Source of the DNA: Streptomyces populi
GTDB taxonomy: Bacteria > Actinomycetota > Actinomycetes > Streptomycetales > Streptomycetaceae
Direction: 5' to 3'
Assembly (NCBI RefSeq): GCF_002911015.1
Contig: NZ_KZ626844.1
Coordinates: 118,007-182,006, forward strand
DNA: 64,000 bases
Shown here: piece by piece, positions 36,482 through 45,295 of the stretch
How positions within the stretch are numbered: position 1 is the stretch's first letter
How the letters are laid out: each line of letters starts with the position of its first letter
The notes under the pieces: model-generated
Databases searched by the model: none
Seen by the model: the letters and a program-made list of their open reading frames with translations, nothing else
What the model was told of the DNA's origin: nothing
Position numbers and translations under genes: made by a program

Positions 36482-38332
36482 ATGGACGTTATGGGGGACA
36501 AGGCAACTCTGTTGGATACAGGGCGGTTTGAGCAGTCTGCCGACTTCGAGCAGCCTGTTGATCTCACACAGCCTTCCGACCGGGACGAAACCGGCGAGGC
36601 TGCCGAGGAGGCGCGCCGGTGGTCGGCCGCCCAGGCCGGCGACGTCGAGGCGATGAGCGTCCTCGGGGCCATGCTGCTGCGCCGCGGTGATCTCGACGCG
36701 GCCGAACCCCATCTGCGCGCGGCGACCGCCGCCGGCGACCGTGCCGCCGCCAACAACCTGGGTGTCCTCCTCTACCAGCGCGGATACGCCGACGAGGCCG
36801 CCGGATGGTGGCGGATCGCCGCCGTGGCCGGCAGCGCGGCCGCCGCGCACGCGCTCGGCCGGCACCACCGGGAGCGCGGCGACGAACCCGCCGCCGAGTA
36901 CTGGCTGCGCCAGTCGGCCGAGCAGGGGCACGCCCTGGGCGCGTACGCCCTCGCCGATCTGCTGGAGCACCGTAGCGACGTGGGTGCCGAGCAGTGGATG
37001 CGGGCCGCCGCGGAGCGGGGGCACCGCGAGGCCGCGTACCGGCTGGCGCGCACGCTCGACCGCAAGGCCCTGGACTCGGGCGAGGCCGTGGGCGACAACG
37101 GTGTCATCGGTGCCGCCGGGCAGGCCGCCGAGCAGTGGTACCGGCAGGCCGCCGCGCGCGGGCACCGCAGGGCCGCGCTGCACCTCGGGGCGATCCTGGA
37201 GAAGCGCGGCGACCTCAAGGAGGCCGGGCGCTGGTACCTGACGTCCGCCAAGGACGGGGAGGCGCGCGCCGCGTGCGCCCTCGGGTTCCTGCTGCGTGAC
37301 GCCGGGGACCCCGACAGCGCCGCCGTCTGGTGGCTGCGGGCCGCGCAGGACGGGGACGGGAACGCCGCCAACGCGCTGGGCGCACTGCACGCCGAGCGGG
37401 GCGAGACCCAGACCGCCGAGCGGTGGTACCGGGCCGCGATGGACGCGGGCGACGTGAACGGCGCGTACAACCTCGCACTGCTCTGCGTCGAGCAGGGGCG
37501 CACCGCGCAGGCCGAACAGTGGTACCGCAGGGCCGCGTACGCAGGTCACCGCGAGGCCGCCAACGCCCTGGCGATCCTGCTGCTCCAGGTCGGCGACGCG
37601 GCCGGAGCCGAACCGTGGTTCTCCAAGGCGGCGGAGGCCGGGAGCGTGGACGCCGCGTTCAACCTCGGCATCCTGCACGCCGGGCGCGCCACCGAGGCCG
37701 ACGACGCCGCCGCGCTGCGGTGGTACGAGCGCGCGGCCGCCGCCGGACACACGGAAGCGGCGCTCCAGGTGGGCATCGCGCGGCTGCGGGAGGGCGACGA
37801 GCCGACCGCCGAGCGGCATCTGCGGTGCGCCGCGGGAGGGGGCAGCGCCGAGGCCGCCTACCGGCTCGCCACCGTGCTCGACGCCCGGCGGCCCCCGGCG
37901 CCCGCGCACGAGCTCGGGGAGCACTCGCAGGAGAAGAGCGAGTGCGAGGAGTGGTACGAGCGGGCCGCGTCCCAGGGGCACCGGCGCGCGCAGGTGCGGG
38001 TCGGGATGCTGGCCGCGGCACGGGGCGACGTGGTGGAGGCGGCGCGCTGGTACCGCGAGGCCGCGGAGGCGGGGTCGCGCAACGGCGCCTTCAACCTCGG
38101 GCTGCTGCTGGCCCGTGAGGGCAGCGAGCCGGAGGCGGCGCTGTGGTGGACCCGCGCGGCCGACGCGGGCCACGGGCGGGCGGCGCTCCGGCTGGCGCTC
38201 GTGTACGCGCGGCGCGGGGAGCTGGCGGAGGGGCAGCGGTGGGCCGACCGGGCCGTGTCGCTGGGGCCTGCGGAGGTCTCCGAGCGGGCGGCGCGGCTGC
38301 GGGACGCCTTGCGGGAGGAGCTGTCCGCGTGA
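36482..38332 (+). CDS. Sel1/TPR-repeat protein
   Basis: The 616-residue product, after an acidic 40-residue N-terminus, is built of about 15 helix-turn-helix repeats of roughly 36 residues with the pattern A..LG.LL..RGD...AE.W...AA..G, as in Sel1-like/TPR solenoids. Such proteins hold other proteins together; no catalytic domain is present. ATG at 36482 has GGGTGG upstream, with another in-frame ATG three codons later (MGDK). It lies exactly between two identical initiator tRNA genes. Confidence 0.88.
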   Translation: MDVMGDKATLLDTGRFEQSADFEQPVDLTQPSDRDETGEAAEEARRWSAAQAGDVEAMSVLGAMLLRRGDLDAAEPHLRAATAAGDRAAANNLGVLLYQRGYADEAAGWWRIAAVAGSAAAAHALGRHHRERGDEPAAEYWLRQSAEQGHALGAYALADLLEHRSDVGAEQWMRAAAERGHREAAYRLARTLDRKALDSGEAVGDNGVIGAAGQAAEQWYRQAAARGHRRAALHLGAILEKRGDLKEAGRWYLTSAKDGEARAACALGFLLRDAGDPDSAAVWWLRAAQDGDGNAANALGALHAERGETQTAERWYRAAMDAGDVNGAYNLALLCVEQGRTAQAEQWYRRAAYAGHREAANALAILLLQVGDAAGAEPWFSKAAEAGSVDAAFNLGILHAGRATEADDAAALRWYERAAAAGHTEAALQVGIARLREGDEPTAERHLRCAAGGGSAEAAYRLATVLDARRPPAPAHELGEHSQEKSECEEWYERAASQGHRRAQVRVGMLAAARGDVVEAARWYREAAEAGSRNGAFNLGLLLAREGSEPEAALWWTRAADAGHGRAALRLALVYARRGELAEGQRWADRAVSLGPAEVSERAARLRDALREELSA

Positions 38333-38438
38333 GCGGCTCCGGCCGGCCGGGCTCGCGGGGCCGCCGGGACCGTCGCCGGAGCGCCCGGCCAATGGATTTG
38401 CGCGGGCCATGGTCTTGACGTACTGTTCAGTTCATCGA

Positions 38439-38512
38439 CGCGGGGTGGAGCAGCTCGGTAGCTCGCTGGGCTCATAACCCAGAGGTCGCAGGTTCAAATC
38501 CTGTCCCCGCTA
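38439..38512 (+). tRNA. Initiator tRNA-fMet (CAT), copy 2
   Basis: Identical over all 74 nt to the copy at 36180. Same initiator features, no encoded CCA. Confidence 0.95.
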
Positions 38513-38519
38513 CTGAAGG

Positions 38520-38562
38520 CCGAGGGCCGGAATCCGAAAGGGTTCCGGCCCTCGGTGCGTTT
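38520..38562 (+). terminator. Terminator after initiator tRNA copy 2
   Basis: A 13-bp perfect stem (38520-38532 with 38543-38555) is followed by TGCGTTT. Confidence 0.85.
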
Positions 38563-38632
38563 GCGGTCCCGGTACGGAAACGCCACGGCGAACAGCGAAC
38601 GAATGCCGCGGCGGACAGGGGCGAGCGTCCTT

Positions 38633-39055
38633 CTACGCCGCCATGGCCGCGCAGTCCGGGCAGACGCCCCGGTAGGTCACCTCGACGTCCGAGACGGTGA
38701 AGCCGAAGCGCTCCGAGTCGGGGAGGTCGCCGAGCGGGTTGCCGATCGGGTGGACGTCACGGATCGCGCCGCACCGGGCACAGACCAGGTGGTGGTGCGG
38801 ACGGTGCGCGTTCGGGTCGTACCGCTTGGCGCGCTTGTCCGTGGCGACTTCCAGCACCTCGCCGAGCGAGACCAGCTCGCCCAGCGTGTTGTAGACGGTC
38901 GCCCGGGAGATCTCGGGCAGCTTGACCACGGCGCGGGCGTGCACCTCGTCGGCCGTCAGATGGACGTGGTCGCCGTCGAGGACCTCGGCCACGACGCGTC
39001 GCTGCGCGGTCATCCGCCATCCACGTCCGCGCAGGCGTTCCAACAGGTCACTCAT
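38633..39055 (-). CDS. Fur-family metal/peroxide-responsive repressor (PerR/CatR-like)
   Basis: The 140-residue protein has the Fur winged helix (MTAQRRVVAEVL, then ISRATVYNTLGELV), the metal-binding HRPHHHLVCARCG segment and a second CPDC pair, giving the four-cysteine structural zinc site of Fur proteins. Streptomyces has four such regulators (FurA, CatR, Nur, Zur); length and the lack of a neighbouring siderophore, nickel or zinc gene favour a PerR/CatR-like peroxide sensor, but this is tentative. No catalase gene adjoins it. Palindromic sequences in its upstream region may be autoregulatory sites. Confidence 0.88.
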   Translation of the reverse strand: MSDLLERLRGRGWRMTAQRRVVAEVLDGDHVHLTADEVHARAVVKLPEISRATVYNTLGELVSLGEVLEVATDKRAKRYDPNAHRPHHHLVCARCGAIRDVHPIGNPLGDLPDSERFGFTVSDVEVTYRGVCPDCAAMAA

Positions 39056-39113
39056 ACAGGTCAGCGTAACAGCAGGTGAACCAGATCCCGAACAGGTGTG
39101 GTTTTAGATCTCA

Positions 39114-39130
39114 CCTTGTTTTGGACAAGG
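39114..39130. promoter_or_regulatory. Candidate operator upstream of the Fur-type gene
   Basis: CCTTG-N7-CAAGG is an inverted repeat about 60 bp before the minus-strand ATG, in a locally A/T-rich stretch. Fur-type regulators often bind such sites and repress themselves. Confidence 0.4.
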
Positions 39131-39193
39131 TCCATACAGGGATCGGGTCCGGTATGGGCTCGGGGCGAGGGGTTTTCCGGCCGACGGACCGGC

Positions 39194-39238
39194 GGCGGGC
39201 CCGAACTCCCGGGTCGTCCCCGGGGGTTCGGGCCCGCC
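39194..39238 (-). terminator. Terminator of the CBS-domain gene
   Basis: A 13-bp perfect stem (39194-39206 with 39226-39238) lies just after the minus-strand CBS gene. Confidence 0.7.
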
Positions 39239-39268
39239 TTCGCTCTCGGGCCGGACCCGCGGGTCCGG

Positions 39269-39661
39269 TCAGGCCGGTACCCGCTGCCGGACGGGAGCCC
39301 AGCAGCGGATGATGTCGCGGACCGAGACGATGCCCACCGGGCCGCTGCCGTCGAGGACGATCAGATGCCGGAAGCCGCCGTGCGACATCGCGGCCGCCGC
39401 CTCCTCCAGGGTCCAGGTGGGCGCCGCGAAGACGACGTCGGTGGTGGTGTGGCTGCCGGCTGTCTCCGCATCCGGGTTCTGGCCGTGGGCGAGGGAGTTG
39501 AGGATGTCACGCTCGGTGAGGATGCCGAGGCCGGAGGATTCCTCGTCGAGGACCACCGCCGCGCCGACGTGGCGCGCGGACATCAGGCGGGCGGACTGTC
39601 GGAGGGTGTGTGCCGGGCCGATGGTGAGGACCACCGTGCTCATGGCGTCGCGGACGAGCAT
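39269..39661 (-). CDS. Tandem CBS-domain protein
   Basis: The 130-residue protein is two CBS motifs and nothing more: VRDAMSTVVLTIGPAHTL with GILTERDIL, then APTWTLEEAAAAMSHGG with GIVSVRDII. Paired CBS domains bind adenosyl nucleotides and act as energy or stress sensors. GGAGGTGG precedes the ATG. Upstream, a tandem TTCACAAG pair (39731-39746) may be part of its promoter. It is followed by a terminator and the Fur-type gene. Confidence 0.88.
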   Translation of the reverse strand: MLVRDAMSTVVLTIGPAHTLRQSARLMSARHVGAAVVLDEESSGLGILTERDILNSLAHGQNPDAETAGSHTTTDVVFAAPTWTLEEAAAAMSHGGFRHLIVLDGSGPVGIVSVRDIIRCWAPVRQRVPA

Positions 39662-39730
39662 GGGCTGGAGCCACCTCCTCGGTGAACCGCGGACTCCCCG
39701 GCTCCTCGACGGAGCGCAAAGAGAAATGGT

Positions 39731-39746
39731 TCACAAGTTCACAAGT
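39731..39746 (-). repeat. Two adjacent 8-bp repeats (TTCACAAG) upstream of the CBS gene
   Basis: In the 293-bp gap upstream of the CBS gene the minus strand reads CTTGTGAA twice in succession in a low-GC stretch. It could be a promoter or operator. Confidence 0.6.
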
Positions 39747-39954
39747 GGGGGAACTCTCAGGGTCGCAGTTAAAGGGAGGGTCAACAAGGGGGCGCGTGCC
39801 GCGAGTTCGGGGGCGCCCGGGGTTGCCCGGCAGCCCCGGGGCCGACAGGGCTGCCCAGGGGCCCCGGTGGTACCGCCGGACGAAAGGGGCTGCCCGGCGG
39901 GGCGCGCCGACGCTCGAGGACCGGGCCGGCACGCATCACGCGCCCGTGCGCGGA

Positions 39955-40461
39955 TCAGGGCAGGCCGAGCTTCACGATCAGGCTCCCGGTCCGGGCCTCC
40001 TCGTTCGTGACCTCGGTCTTTCCGTGCAGGCCGATCCGCACGGCGTACGACTTCGAGCCGTCCGGCACTCCCCGTACGGTGACCGGGAACACGCACCTCG
40101 CGAAGCTGTCGTAGGTGCCGCCTCCCAGCGATCCGGTCGCGACGACCCGGTCCGCCGAGTCGAAGACGGTCACCGGCGCGCCCTTGTCGAGGTCGCCGAA
40201 CTCGTGGTCGCCGGCGCAGGGCCCCGAGGCTCCGGGATCGCCGGCGACCTGCACCTGTCCCACCAGGGTGAACGGCCGGTCGTCCGCGGATCCGGAGAGA
40301 TTCCAGGCCAGTGCGACGGCGCCCGCCCCGATCGCGATCCCGGCCGTCAGCCAGGCCGCCGGAACACCGTACGACCGGACTTCTCGTGCGGACCGGGCGG
40401 ATACCGGCGTTGGCACGGAGGGCGGCGGAGCGTCCCGCTCGTCGAGCGATTTCTCGGGCAT
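39955..40461 (-). CDS. Membrane-anchored protein with extracytoplasmic domain
   Basis: The ~168-residue product has a cytoplasmic N-terminus, one transmembrane helix (AAWLTAGIAIGAGAVALAWNL, residues about 33-53) and a C-terminal domain with two cysteines and a beta-rich pattern. No domain is recognised. The ATG at 40461 gives the most natural N-terminus; an earlier in-frame codon would add 22 residues without similarity. It follows hisN by 66 bp on the same strand. Confidence 0.65.
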   Translation of the reverse strand: MPEKSLDERDAPPPSVPTPVSARSAREVRSYGVPAAWLTAGIAIGAGAVALAWNLSGSADDRPFTLVGQVQVAGDPGASGPCAGDHEFGDLDKGAPVTVFDSADRVVATGSLGGGTYDSFARCVFPVTVRGVPDGSKSYAVRIGLHGKTEVTNEEARTGSLIVKLGLP

Positions 40462-40527
40462 GTCCGCAGCATGGCATCGGATGGCGGCCGTGTGAGTCAC
40501 CGTCATGTCACGGCCGTGATCCGCCAC

Positions 40528-41328
40528 TCAGTAACGTTGGTTCAGGTACCCCAGCATCTCGTCGTGCAGAAGGCCGTTCGACGCGGCCGCGTTGCCGCTG
40601 TGCGGGCCGGGGCGTCCGTCGAGGCCGGTGAACGCGCCGCCCGCCTCGGTCACGATGATCGCGTTCGCCGCCATGTCCCAGAGCGACAGCTCGGGTTCGG
40701 CGCAGATGTCGACCGAGCCCTCGGCGACCATCATGTACGGCCAGAAGTCGCCGTAGCCACGGGTGCGCCAGACCGCCTTCGTGAGATCGAGGAAACCGTC
40801 CAGACGGCCCTGGTCCTCCCAGCCGGACAGCGAGGAGTAGGCGAAGGACGCGTCGCCCATCCGGGAGACGCTGGACACCCGCAGCCGGGTCGCGGAGGAC
40901 AGACTGCGGCCGGTGAACGCGCCGTGCCCCTTCGCCGCCCACCAGCGACGGCCCAGCGCGGGGGCGGAGACGACGCCGACGACCGGCTGGTAGCCGCCCT
41001 CGCCCGCCTCCATCAGGGAGATCAGCGTGGCCCACACGGGCACACCGCGGACGTAGTTCTTGGTGCCGTCGATCGGATCGACGACCCAGCGGCGCGGGCC
41101 CGTGCCCTCGATGCCGTACTCCTCGCCGAGGACCGCGTCGCGCGGCCTGGCCCGCTGGAGATGGCCGCGGATCAGTTCCTCGGCGGCCTTGTCCGCCTCG
41201 CTCACCGGGGTCATGTCCGGCTTGGTCTCGACCTTCAGGTCGAGCGCCTTGAAGCGGTCCATCGTCGCGGCGTCGGCGGCGTCCGCCAGGACATGGGCGA
41301 GGCGCAGGTCATCGCGGTAGTCGGGCAT
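40528..41328 (-). CDS. hisN: Histidinol-phosphatase (inositol-monophosphatase type)
   Basis: The 266-residue enzyme has the inositol monophosphatase metal motifs: LGEEYGIEG (Glu), [14 protein letters not shown] (Asp-x2-Asp) and [18 protein letters not shown] (Asp). In Streptomyces and other actinobacteria this type, HisN, performs the histidinol-phosphate dephosphorylation of histidine synthesis, and the closest known example sits in the same location. Start ATG at 41328 is followed by a typical N-terminal helix. It is not near other his genes. Confidence 0.87.
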   Translation of the reverse strand: MPDYRDDLRLAHVLADAADAATMDRFKALDLKVETKPDMTPVSEADKAAEELIRGHLQRARPRDAVLGEEYGIEGTGPRRWVVDPIDGTKNYVRGVPVWATLISLMEAGEGGYQPVVGVVSAPALGRRWWAAKGHGAFTGRSLSSATRLRVSSVSRMGDASFAYSSLSGWEDQGRLDGFLDLTKAVWRTRGYGDFWPYMMVAEGSVDICAEPELSLWDMAANAIIVTEAGGAFTGLDGRPGPHSGNAAASNGLLHDEMLGYLNQRY

Positions 41329-41467
41329 GGACGAACCGTATCCGCCCGCGTCGGGACGGGGCTACACGGGACCAAGGGGTGGTCGCCGGCCGGACCGTGC
41401 CGAGCGGATCCGCGGCGGACGGGACCCGGGGCCCGCGGCGGCGGGGACCCGGGCCCCACACCCGGCC

Positions 41468-41601
41468 GGGGTGAGCGTGGCTTCGGGGTCCGTGTCCGGT
41501 TGGGGCGAGCGCGGCTTCGGGGGCCGTGCCTGGTCGGGGCGGCGTGGCTTCGGGGCTCGTGTCCGGTTCGGGTGAGCGCGGCTCCGGTCGCGCGCTCCTC
41601 G
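41468..41601. repeat. 34-bp tandem repeat, about 3.5-4 copies, in a 348-bp intergenic region
   Basis: Degenerate copies begin at 41468, 41502, 41536 and 41569, each with the core GAGCGYGGCTTCGGGG and GTGTCCGGTT. The whole gap 41329-41676 between hisN and the TetR gene has no gene; besides this repeat it holds the TetR promoter/operator candidate. Confidence 0.75.
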
Positions 41602-41617
41602 GGGCCGCCGCGAACCC

Positions 41618-41642
41618 TTGACAGTGCCCCCGCACGCGTCAA
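41618..41642 (+). promoter_or_regulatory. Candidate TetR operator/promoter
   Basis: TTGAC-N15-GTCAA forms an inverted repeat that overlaps a TTGACA -35-like element 54 bp upstream of the TetR start, as expected for autoregulation. Confidence 0.45.
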
Positions 41643-41676
41643 ATCTGGCTGCAGTGCCGCTCGCCCCAGGGAGGCG

Positions 41677-42285
41677 ATGATGCCCGCAGCGCGAGAATCC
41701 CTTTTGGACGCCGCCTATACGGCACTCGCGCGCCGGCCGTGGTCCGCGGTGCGGATGGTCGACGTGGCCGCCATGGCCGGGGTGTCGCGCCAGACGCTCT
41801 ACAACGAGTTCGGGAGCAAGGAAGGGCTCGCCCGCGCCCTCGTGCGCAGGGAGGCGGACGCCTATCTCGCCGGTGTCGACCGGGCCCTGGCGACTCACAC
41901 GGACGCGCGGGAGCGGCTGGCCGCGACCGCCGAGTGGACCACCTCTGCGGCCCGCAGCAACGCGCTGGTGCGGGCGATGCTGACCGGATGCTGGAGCGAG
42001 CGGCTGCCCTCGCCCGCGCTGCCCGCCGTCCCCTCGTCGTCCGCGGTGCCCGCGCAGCGGCGGGCCGACGGGCCGCTGCCCTCGCCCGCCGACTTCGTGA
42101 CACTGGTCCGCGACCGCGCGGTCGCCGCGCTCGCCCTGTCCAGGGCGGACACCCCCGAGGTCACGCGGGCCTGCGAACTGGTGGTCCGGCTCGCGCTGTC
42201 GTGGGTCGTCGCGCCACCTGCCCGGGGCATCACCACGGAGCTGGTCAGGACCGCGCTGGCGCCGTCCCACCGGCTCGGGGTGTGA
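41677..42285 (+). CDS. TetR-family transcriptional regulator
   Basis: The 202-residue protein has a TetR helix-turn-helix (MVDVAAMAGVSRQTLYNEFGSKEGL) at residues 20-45 and a helical ligand domain. GGGAGGCG precedes the two adjacent ATG codons. It converges on an SMR efflux gene 45 bp away; regulator plus small multidrug transporter is a common pair, though the opposite orientation makes direct control uncertain. Confidence 0.87.
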   Translation: MMPAARESLLDAAYTALARRPWSAVRMVDVAAMAGVSRQTLYNEFGSKEGLARALVRREADAYLAGVDRALATHTDARERLAATAEWTTSAARSNALVRAMLTGCWSERLPSPALPAVPSSSAVPAQRRADGPLPSPADFVTLVRDRAVAALALSRADTPEVTRACELVVRLALSWVVAPPARGITTELVRTALAPSHRLGV

Positions 42286-42330
42286 GGAGCGGGGGCCGCT
42301 TCGGGCCCCGGCGGGCCCTCGGGGGCGTCC

Positions 42331-42654
42331 TCAGTGCGCCGACCCCGACAGCTGGAGCCCGATGACGCCGATGATGACCAGGCTGATCGAGACGATCTTC
42401 AGGACGGAGACCAGGTCGTCGAGGAAGATCATGCCGTAGACGGCGGTGCCGGCCGCGCCGATGCCGGTCCACACCGCGTAGGCCGGACCGACGTCGAGCT
42501 TCTTCAGGGAGAGGGTCAGCAGACCGAAGCTGCCGAGGGCGAAGACGCAGAACGCGACGGTGGGCCAGAGCCTGGTGAAGCCGTGCGAGAGCTTCAGACA
42601 GACGGCGAAGCCGGTTTCGAGCAGTCCCGCCACGACGACCAGCAGCCACGCCAT
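42331..42654 (-). CDS. Small multidrug resistance (SMR) transporter
   Basis: The 107-residue protein has four transmembrane helices and the SMR membrane glutamate near residue 13 (LLETGFAVCLK), with the second-helix end GSFGLLTLSLKKLDVGPAYAVW. The sequence lies closer to the SugE/guanidinium-exporter branch than to EmrE. It likely exports guanidinium or quaternary cations by proton exchange. Only one SMR gene is present, so it should form homodimers. Confidence 0.87.
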   Translation of the reverse strand: MAWLLVVVAGLLETGFAVCLKLSHGFTRLWPTVAFCVFALGSFGLLTLSLKKLDVGPAYAVWTGIGAAGTAVYGMIFLDDLVSVLKIVSISLVIIGVIGLQLSGSAH

Positions 42655-42777
42655 GTCTTGTTCCTCCCGCATCGCACGTCGACTGCTTCGGCTGGCCCGG
42701 ACCGGCTCGGTGCGATTATGCATTCACCGGCCCGGAGAAGCCCTTACCGACGACGGGCCCACCCAAACCCGGGGAGG

Positions 42778-43791
42778 TCAGTCGCCCTCGCGGCGTTCGC
42801 GCGTGGCCAGCAGACGGCGCAGCGAGTACAGCCGCTGCGGGTCGGCGTGGCCCTCGGCCACCCACTCGTCGAGCGCGCAGTCCGGTTCGTCGTGACTGCA
42901 CGCCCGGGGGCAGCCCTCGGTGCCCGGTTCGAGATCGGGGAAGGCGTGGATGACCCGGGACGGATCGACGTGGTTGAGGCCGAAGGACCGGACACCCGGG
43001 GTGTCGATCACCCAGCCTCCGTCGCCGCCCGCCAGCGGCAGTGCCAGCGCCGAGGTGGTCGTGTGCCGGCCACGGCCCGTGACCGCGTTGACGTGGCCGG
43101 TCGTCCGCCGCCGCTCGGGCGGCACCAGCGCGTTCACCAGGGTCGTCTTGCCGACGCCCGAGTGACCGACGAACGCCGTGATCCTGCCGTCCAGGTGTGC
43201 GCGCACCCGGTCGGCGGCGGCCTCGCTGCGCAGCTCCTCGCGGCTGGTCACCACGTACGGGATGTCCAGCGCGCCGTACAGCTCCAGGAACTTGTCCGGC
43301 GGGGCCAGGTCCGACTTCGTGAGCACGAGGAGCGGGCTCAGGCCGCCGTCGAAGGCCGCCACCAGACAGCGGTCGATCAGCCGGGGGCGCGGCTCGGGGT
43401 CCGCGAGGGCGGTGACGATGGCGAGCTGGTCGGCGTTGGCGACGACCACCCGCTCGTACGGGTCGTCGTCGTCGGCCGTGCGGCGCAGCACCGAGCCGCG
43501 CGGCTCGATGCGGACGATGCGGGCGAGGGTGTCCTTCTCGCCGGACAGGTCGCCGACGATGGCCACCTTGTCGCCGACGACGGCGGCCTTGCGGCCCAGT
43601 TCGCGTGCCTTCATCGCCACCACGGCGCGGTCCTCGACCAGACAGGTCAGCCGGCCGCGGTCGACCGTGAGGACCATGCCCTCGACGGCCTCCTCGTGCT
43701 TGGGACGGATGTTCGTGCGGGGACGGTTGCCCTTGCGGTTCGGCCGCTGGCGGATGTCGTCCTCGTCGGTGTGCTTGCCGTAACGGCGCAT
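42778..43791 (-). CDS. rsgA: Ribosome small-subunit GTPase RsgA
   Basis: The 337-residue protein has an OB-fold N-terminus, the circularly permuted GTPase order of RsgA/YjeQ (LTKSD, then GHSGVGKTTL, then DTPGVRSFG) and a C-terminal zinc knuckle (CPRACSHDEPDC). RsgA checks late 30S subunit maturation. The ATG is 17 bp after aroA's stop on the same strand, so the two form an operon. Confidence 0.93.
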   Translation of the reverse strand: MRRYGKHTDEDDIRQRPNRKGNRPRTNIRPKHEEAVEGMVLTVDRGRLTCLVEDRAVVAMKARELGRKAAVVGDKVAIVGDLSGEKDTLARIVRIEPRGSVLRRTADDDDPYERVVVANADQLAIVTALADPEPRPRLIDRCLVAAFDGGLSPLLVLTKSDLAPPDKFLELYGALDIPYVVTSREELRSEAAADRVRAHLDGRITAFVGHSGVGKTTLVNALVPPERRRTTGHVNAVTGRGRHTTTSALALPLAGGDGGWVIDTPGVRSFGLNHVDPSRVIHAFPDLEPGTEGCPRACSHDEPDCALDEWVAEGHADPQRLYSLRRLLATRERREGD

Positions 43792-43807
43792 GATCCAGGT
43801 CCGCCCG

Positions 43808-45148
43808 TCAGTTCCCGAGCATCCCGGCCCACAGCTCGGGGAAGTCGGGCAGGGTCTTCGCCGTCGTCGCCACGTTCTCGATCTCCACGCCCCCCACCAC
43901 CAGCCCGATGATCGCGCCGGCCGTCGCCATGCGGTGGTCGTCGTACGTGTGGAAGACGCCGCCGTGCAGCGGGCGCGGCCGGATGTGCAGGCCGTCGGCG
44001 GTCTCGGTGACGTCACCGCCGAGTTCGTTGATCTCCTTGGTGAGCGCGGCCAGCCGGTCCGTCTCGTGCAGCCGCAGATGGGCCACGCCCCGCAGCGTGG
44101 AGGGGGAGTCGGCGAGCGCCGCGACCGCCGCGACGCCCGGGGTCAGCTCACCGACCTCGCCCAGGTCCACGTCGATGCCGTGAATGGCACCCGAACCGGT
44201 GAACTCCAGTCCGCGATCGGTCAGTTCGCAGGAACCACCCATTTCGGTGAAGATCTCCCGCAGCCGGTCACCGGGCTGGGTGGTGCGGGCCGGCCAGTCG
44301 GGGATCACGACCGTGCCGCCGGTGACCAGCGCCGCCGCCAGGAACGGCTGGGCGTTCGACAGGTCCGGCTCGACGATCAGGTCGCGGCCGAGCAGCGCGC
44401 CCGAGGTCACCCGCCAGACGTTCGGCTCGCCGCCCGACTCCGGGGTGTCCACCTGGGCACCGACCGCGCGCAGCATGTCCACGGTCATCCGGATGTGCGG
44501 CATGGACGGGAGGGTCGAGCCGGTGTGCCGGACCTCGACGCCCTGGTTGAAGCGGGGGGCGGAGAGCAGCAGGGCGGACACGAACTGGGAGGACGACGAC
44601 GCGTCGATCTCCACCGTGCCGCCGTCCAGGGCGCCGCTGCCGTGGACCGTGAGCGGCAGCGAGCCGCGGGCGTCGTCGTCGATCCGGGCGCCGAGCACGC
44701 GCAGCGCGTCGATCACGCCGTGCAGCGGACGCTCGTACGACCGCGGGTCGCCGTCGAAGCGGACGGGGCCGTCCGCGAGCGCCGCGACGGGGGGCAGGAA
44801 GCGCATGACGGTGCCGGCGTTGCCGACGTCGACCGTGGCCGGGCCGCGCAGGCCCGAGGGGATGATCCGCCAGGCCTCGCCGGAGGCGTCCGGGCCCGCG
44901 GCGACCGTCGAGCTGGAGGCGACCGTCTCCTCGATGCCCACGCCCATCGCGCGCAGCGCGCCGGCCATCAGCAGGGTGTCGCGGGAACGCAGCGGGCGGC
45001 GCAGCCAGCCCGGCTCGGAGGCCAGCGCGGCCAGGACGAGAGCGCGGTTGGTGACCGACTTGGACCCCGGCACGTGAACCGTCGCGTCGACGGCTCCGCT
45101 TGCGTGCGGGGCTGGCCAGAGGGCGGTGTGGGCGGGGTTCACGGTCAT
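43808..45148 (-). CDS. aroA: 3-phosphoshikimate 1-carboxyvinyltransferase (EPSP synthase)
   Basis: The 446-residue enzyme has [18 protein letters not shown] near the N-terminus, [15 protein letters not shown] and [18 protein letters not shown] in the first domain, and [14 protein letters not shown] near the C-terminus. It joins shikimate-3-phosphate and phosphoenolpyruvate in chorismate synthesis. The sequence NAGT in place of LGNAGTA fits the actinobacterial class. It heads the aroA-rsgA operon; ATG at 45148 gives the standard N-terminus. Confidence 0.94.
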   Translation of the reverse strand: MTVNPAHTALWPAPHASGAVDATVHVPGSKSVTNRALVLAALASEPGWLRRPLRSRDTLLMAGALRAMGVGIEETVASSSTVAAGPDASGEAWRIIPSGLRGPATVDVGNAGTVMRFLPPVAALADGPVRFDGDPRSYERPLHGVIDALRVLGARIDDDARGSLPLTVHGSGALDGGTVEIDASSSSQFVSALLLSAPRFNQGVEVRHTGSTLPSMPHIRMTVDMLRAVGAQVDTPESGGEPNVWRVTSGALLGRDLIVEPDLSNAQPFLAAALVTGGTVVIPDWPARTTQPGDRLREIFTEMGGSCELTDRGLEFTGSGAIHGIDVDLGEVGELTPGVAAVAALADSPSTLRGVAHLRLHETDRLAALTKEINELGGDVTETADGLHIRPRPLHGGVFHTYDDHRMATAGAIIGLVVGGVEIENVATTAKTLPDFPELWAGMLGN

Positions 45149-45295
45149 GCGCCCCACTTTAGTGGCAGCGCACCGGGCGGCTGCGGGTCCGTCACGGCCG
45201 GTGGCACCCGTCCGGGAGGGCCGGGCGGGGCACGTGCGGGGGTGCGCCGGACGGGTCGCGGCGCAGCTCAGGACCCTCGGACAGCGGTCTGCGGA

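Noticed and set aside
38415..38420. TTGACG as -35 of the second initiator tRNA
   Set aside because: The mature tRNA starts only 19 bp later, too close for a -10 and a start site.
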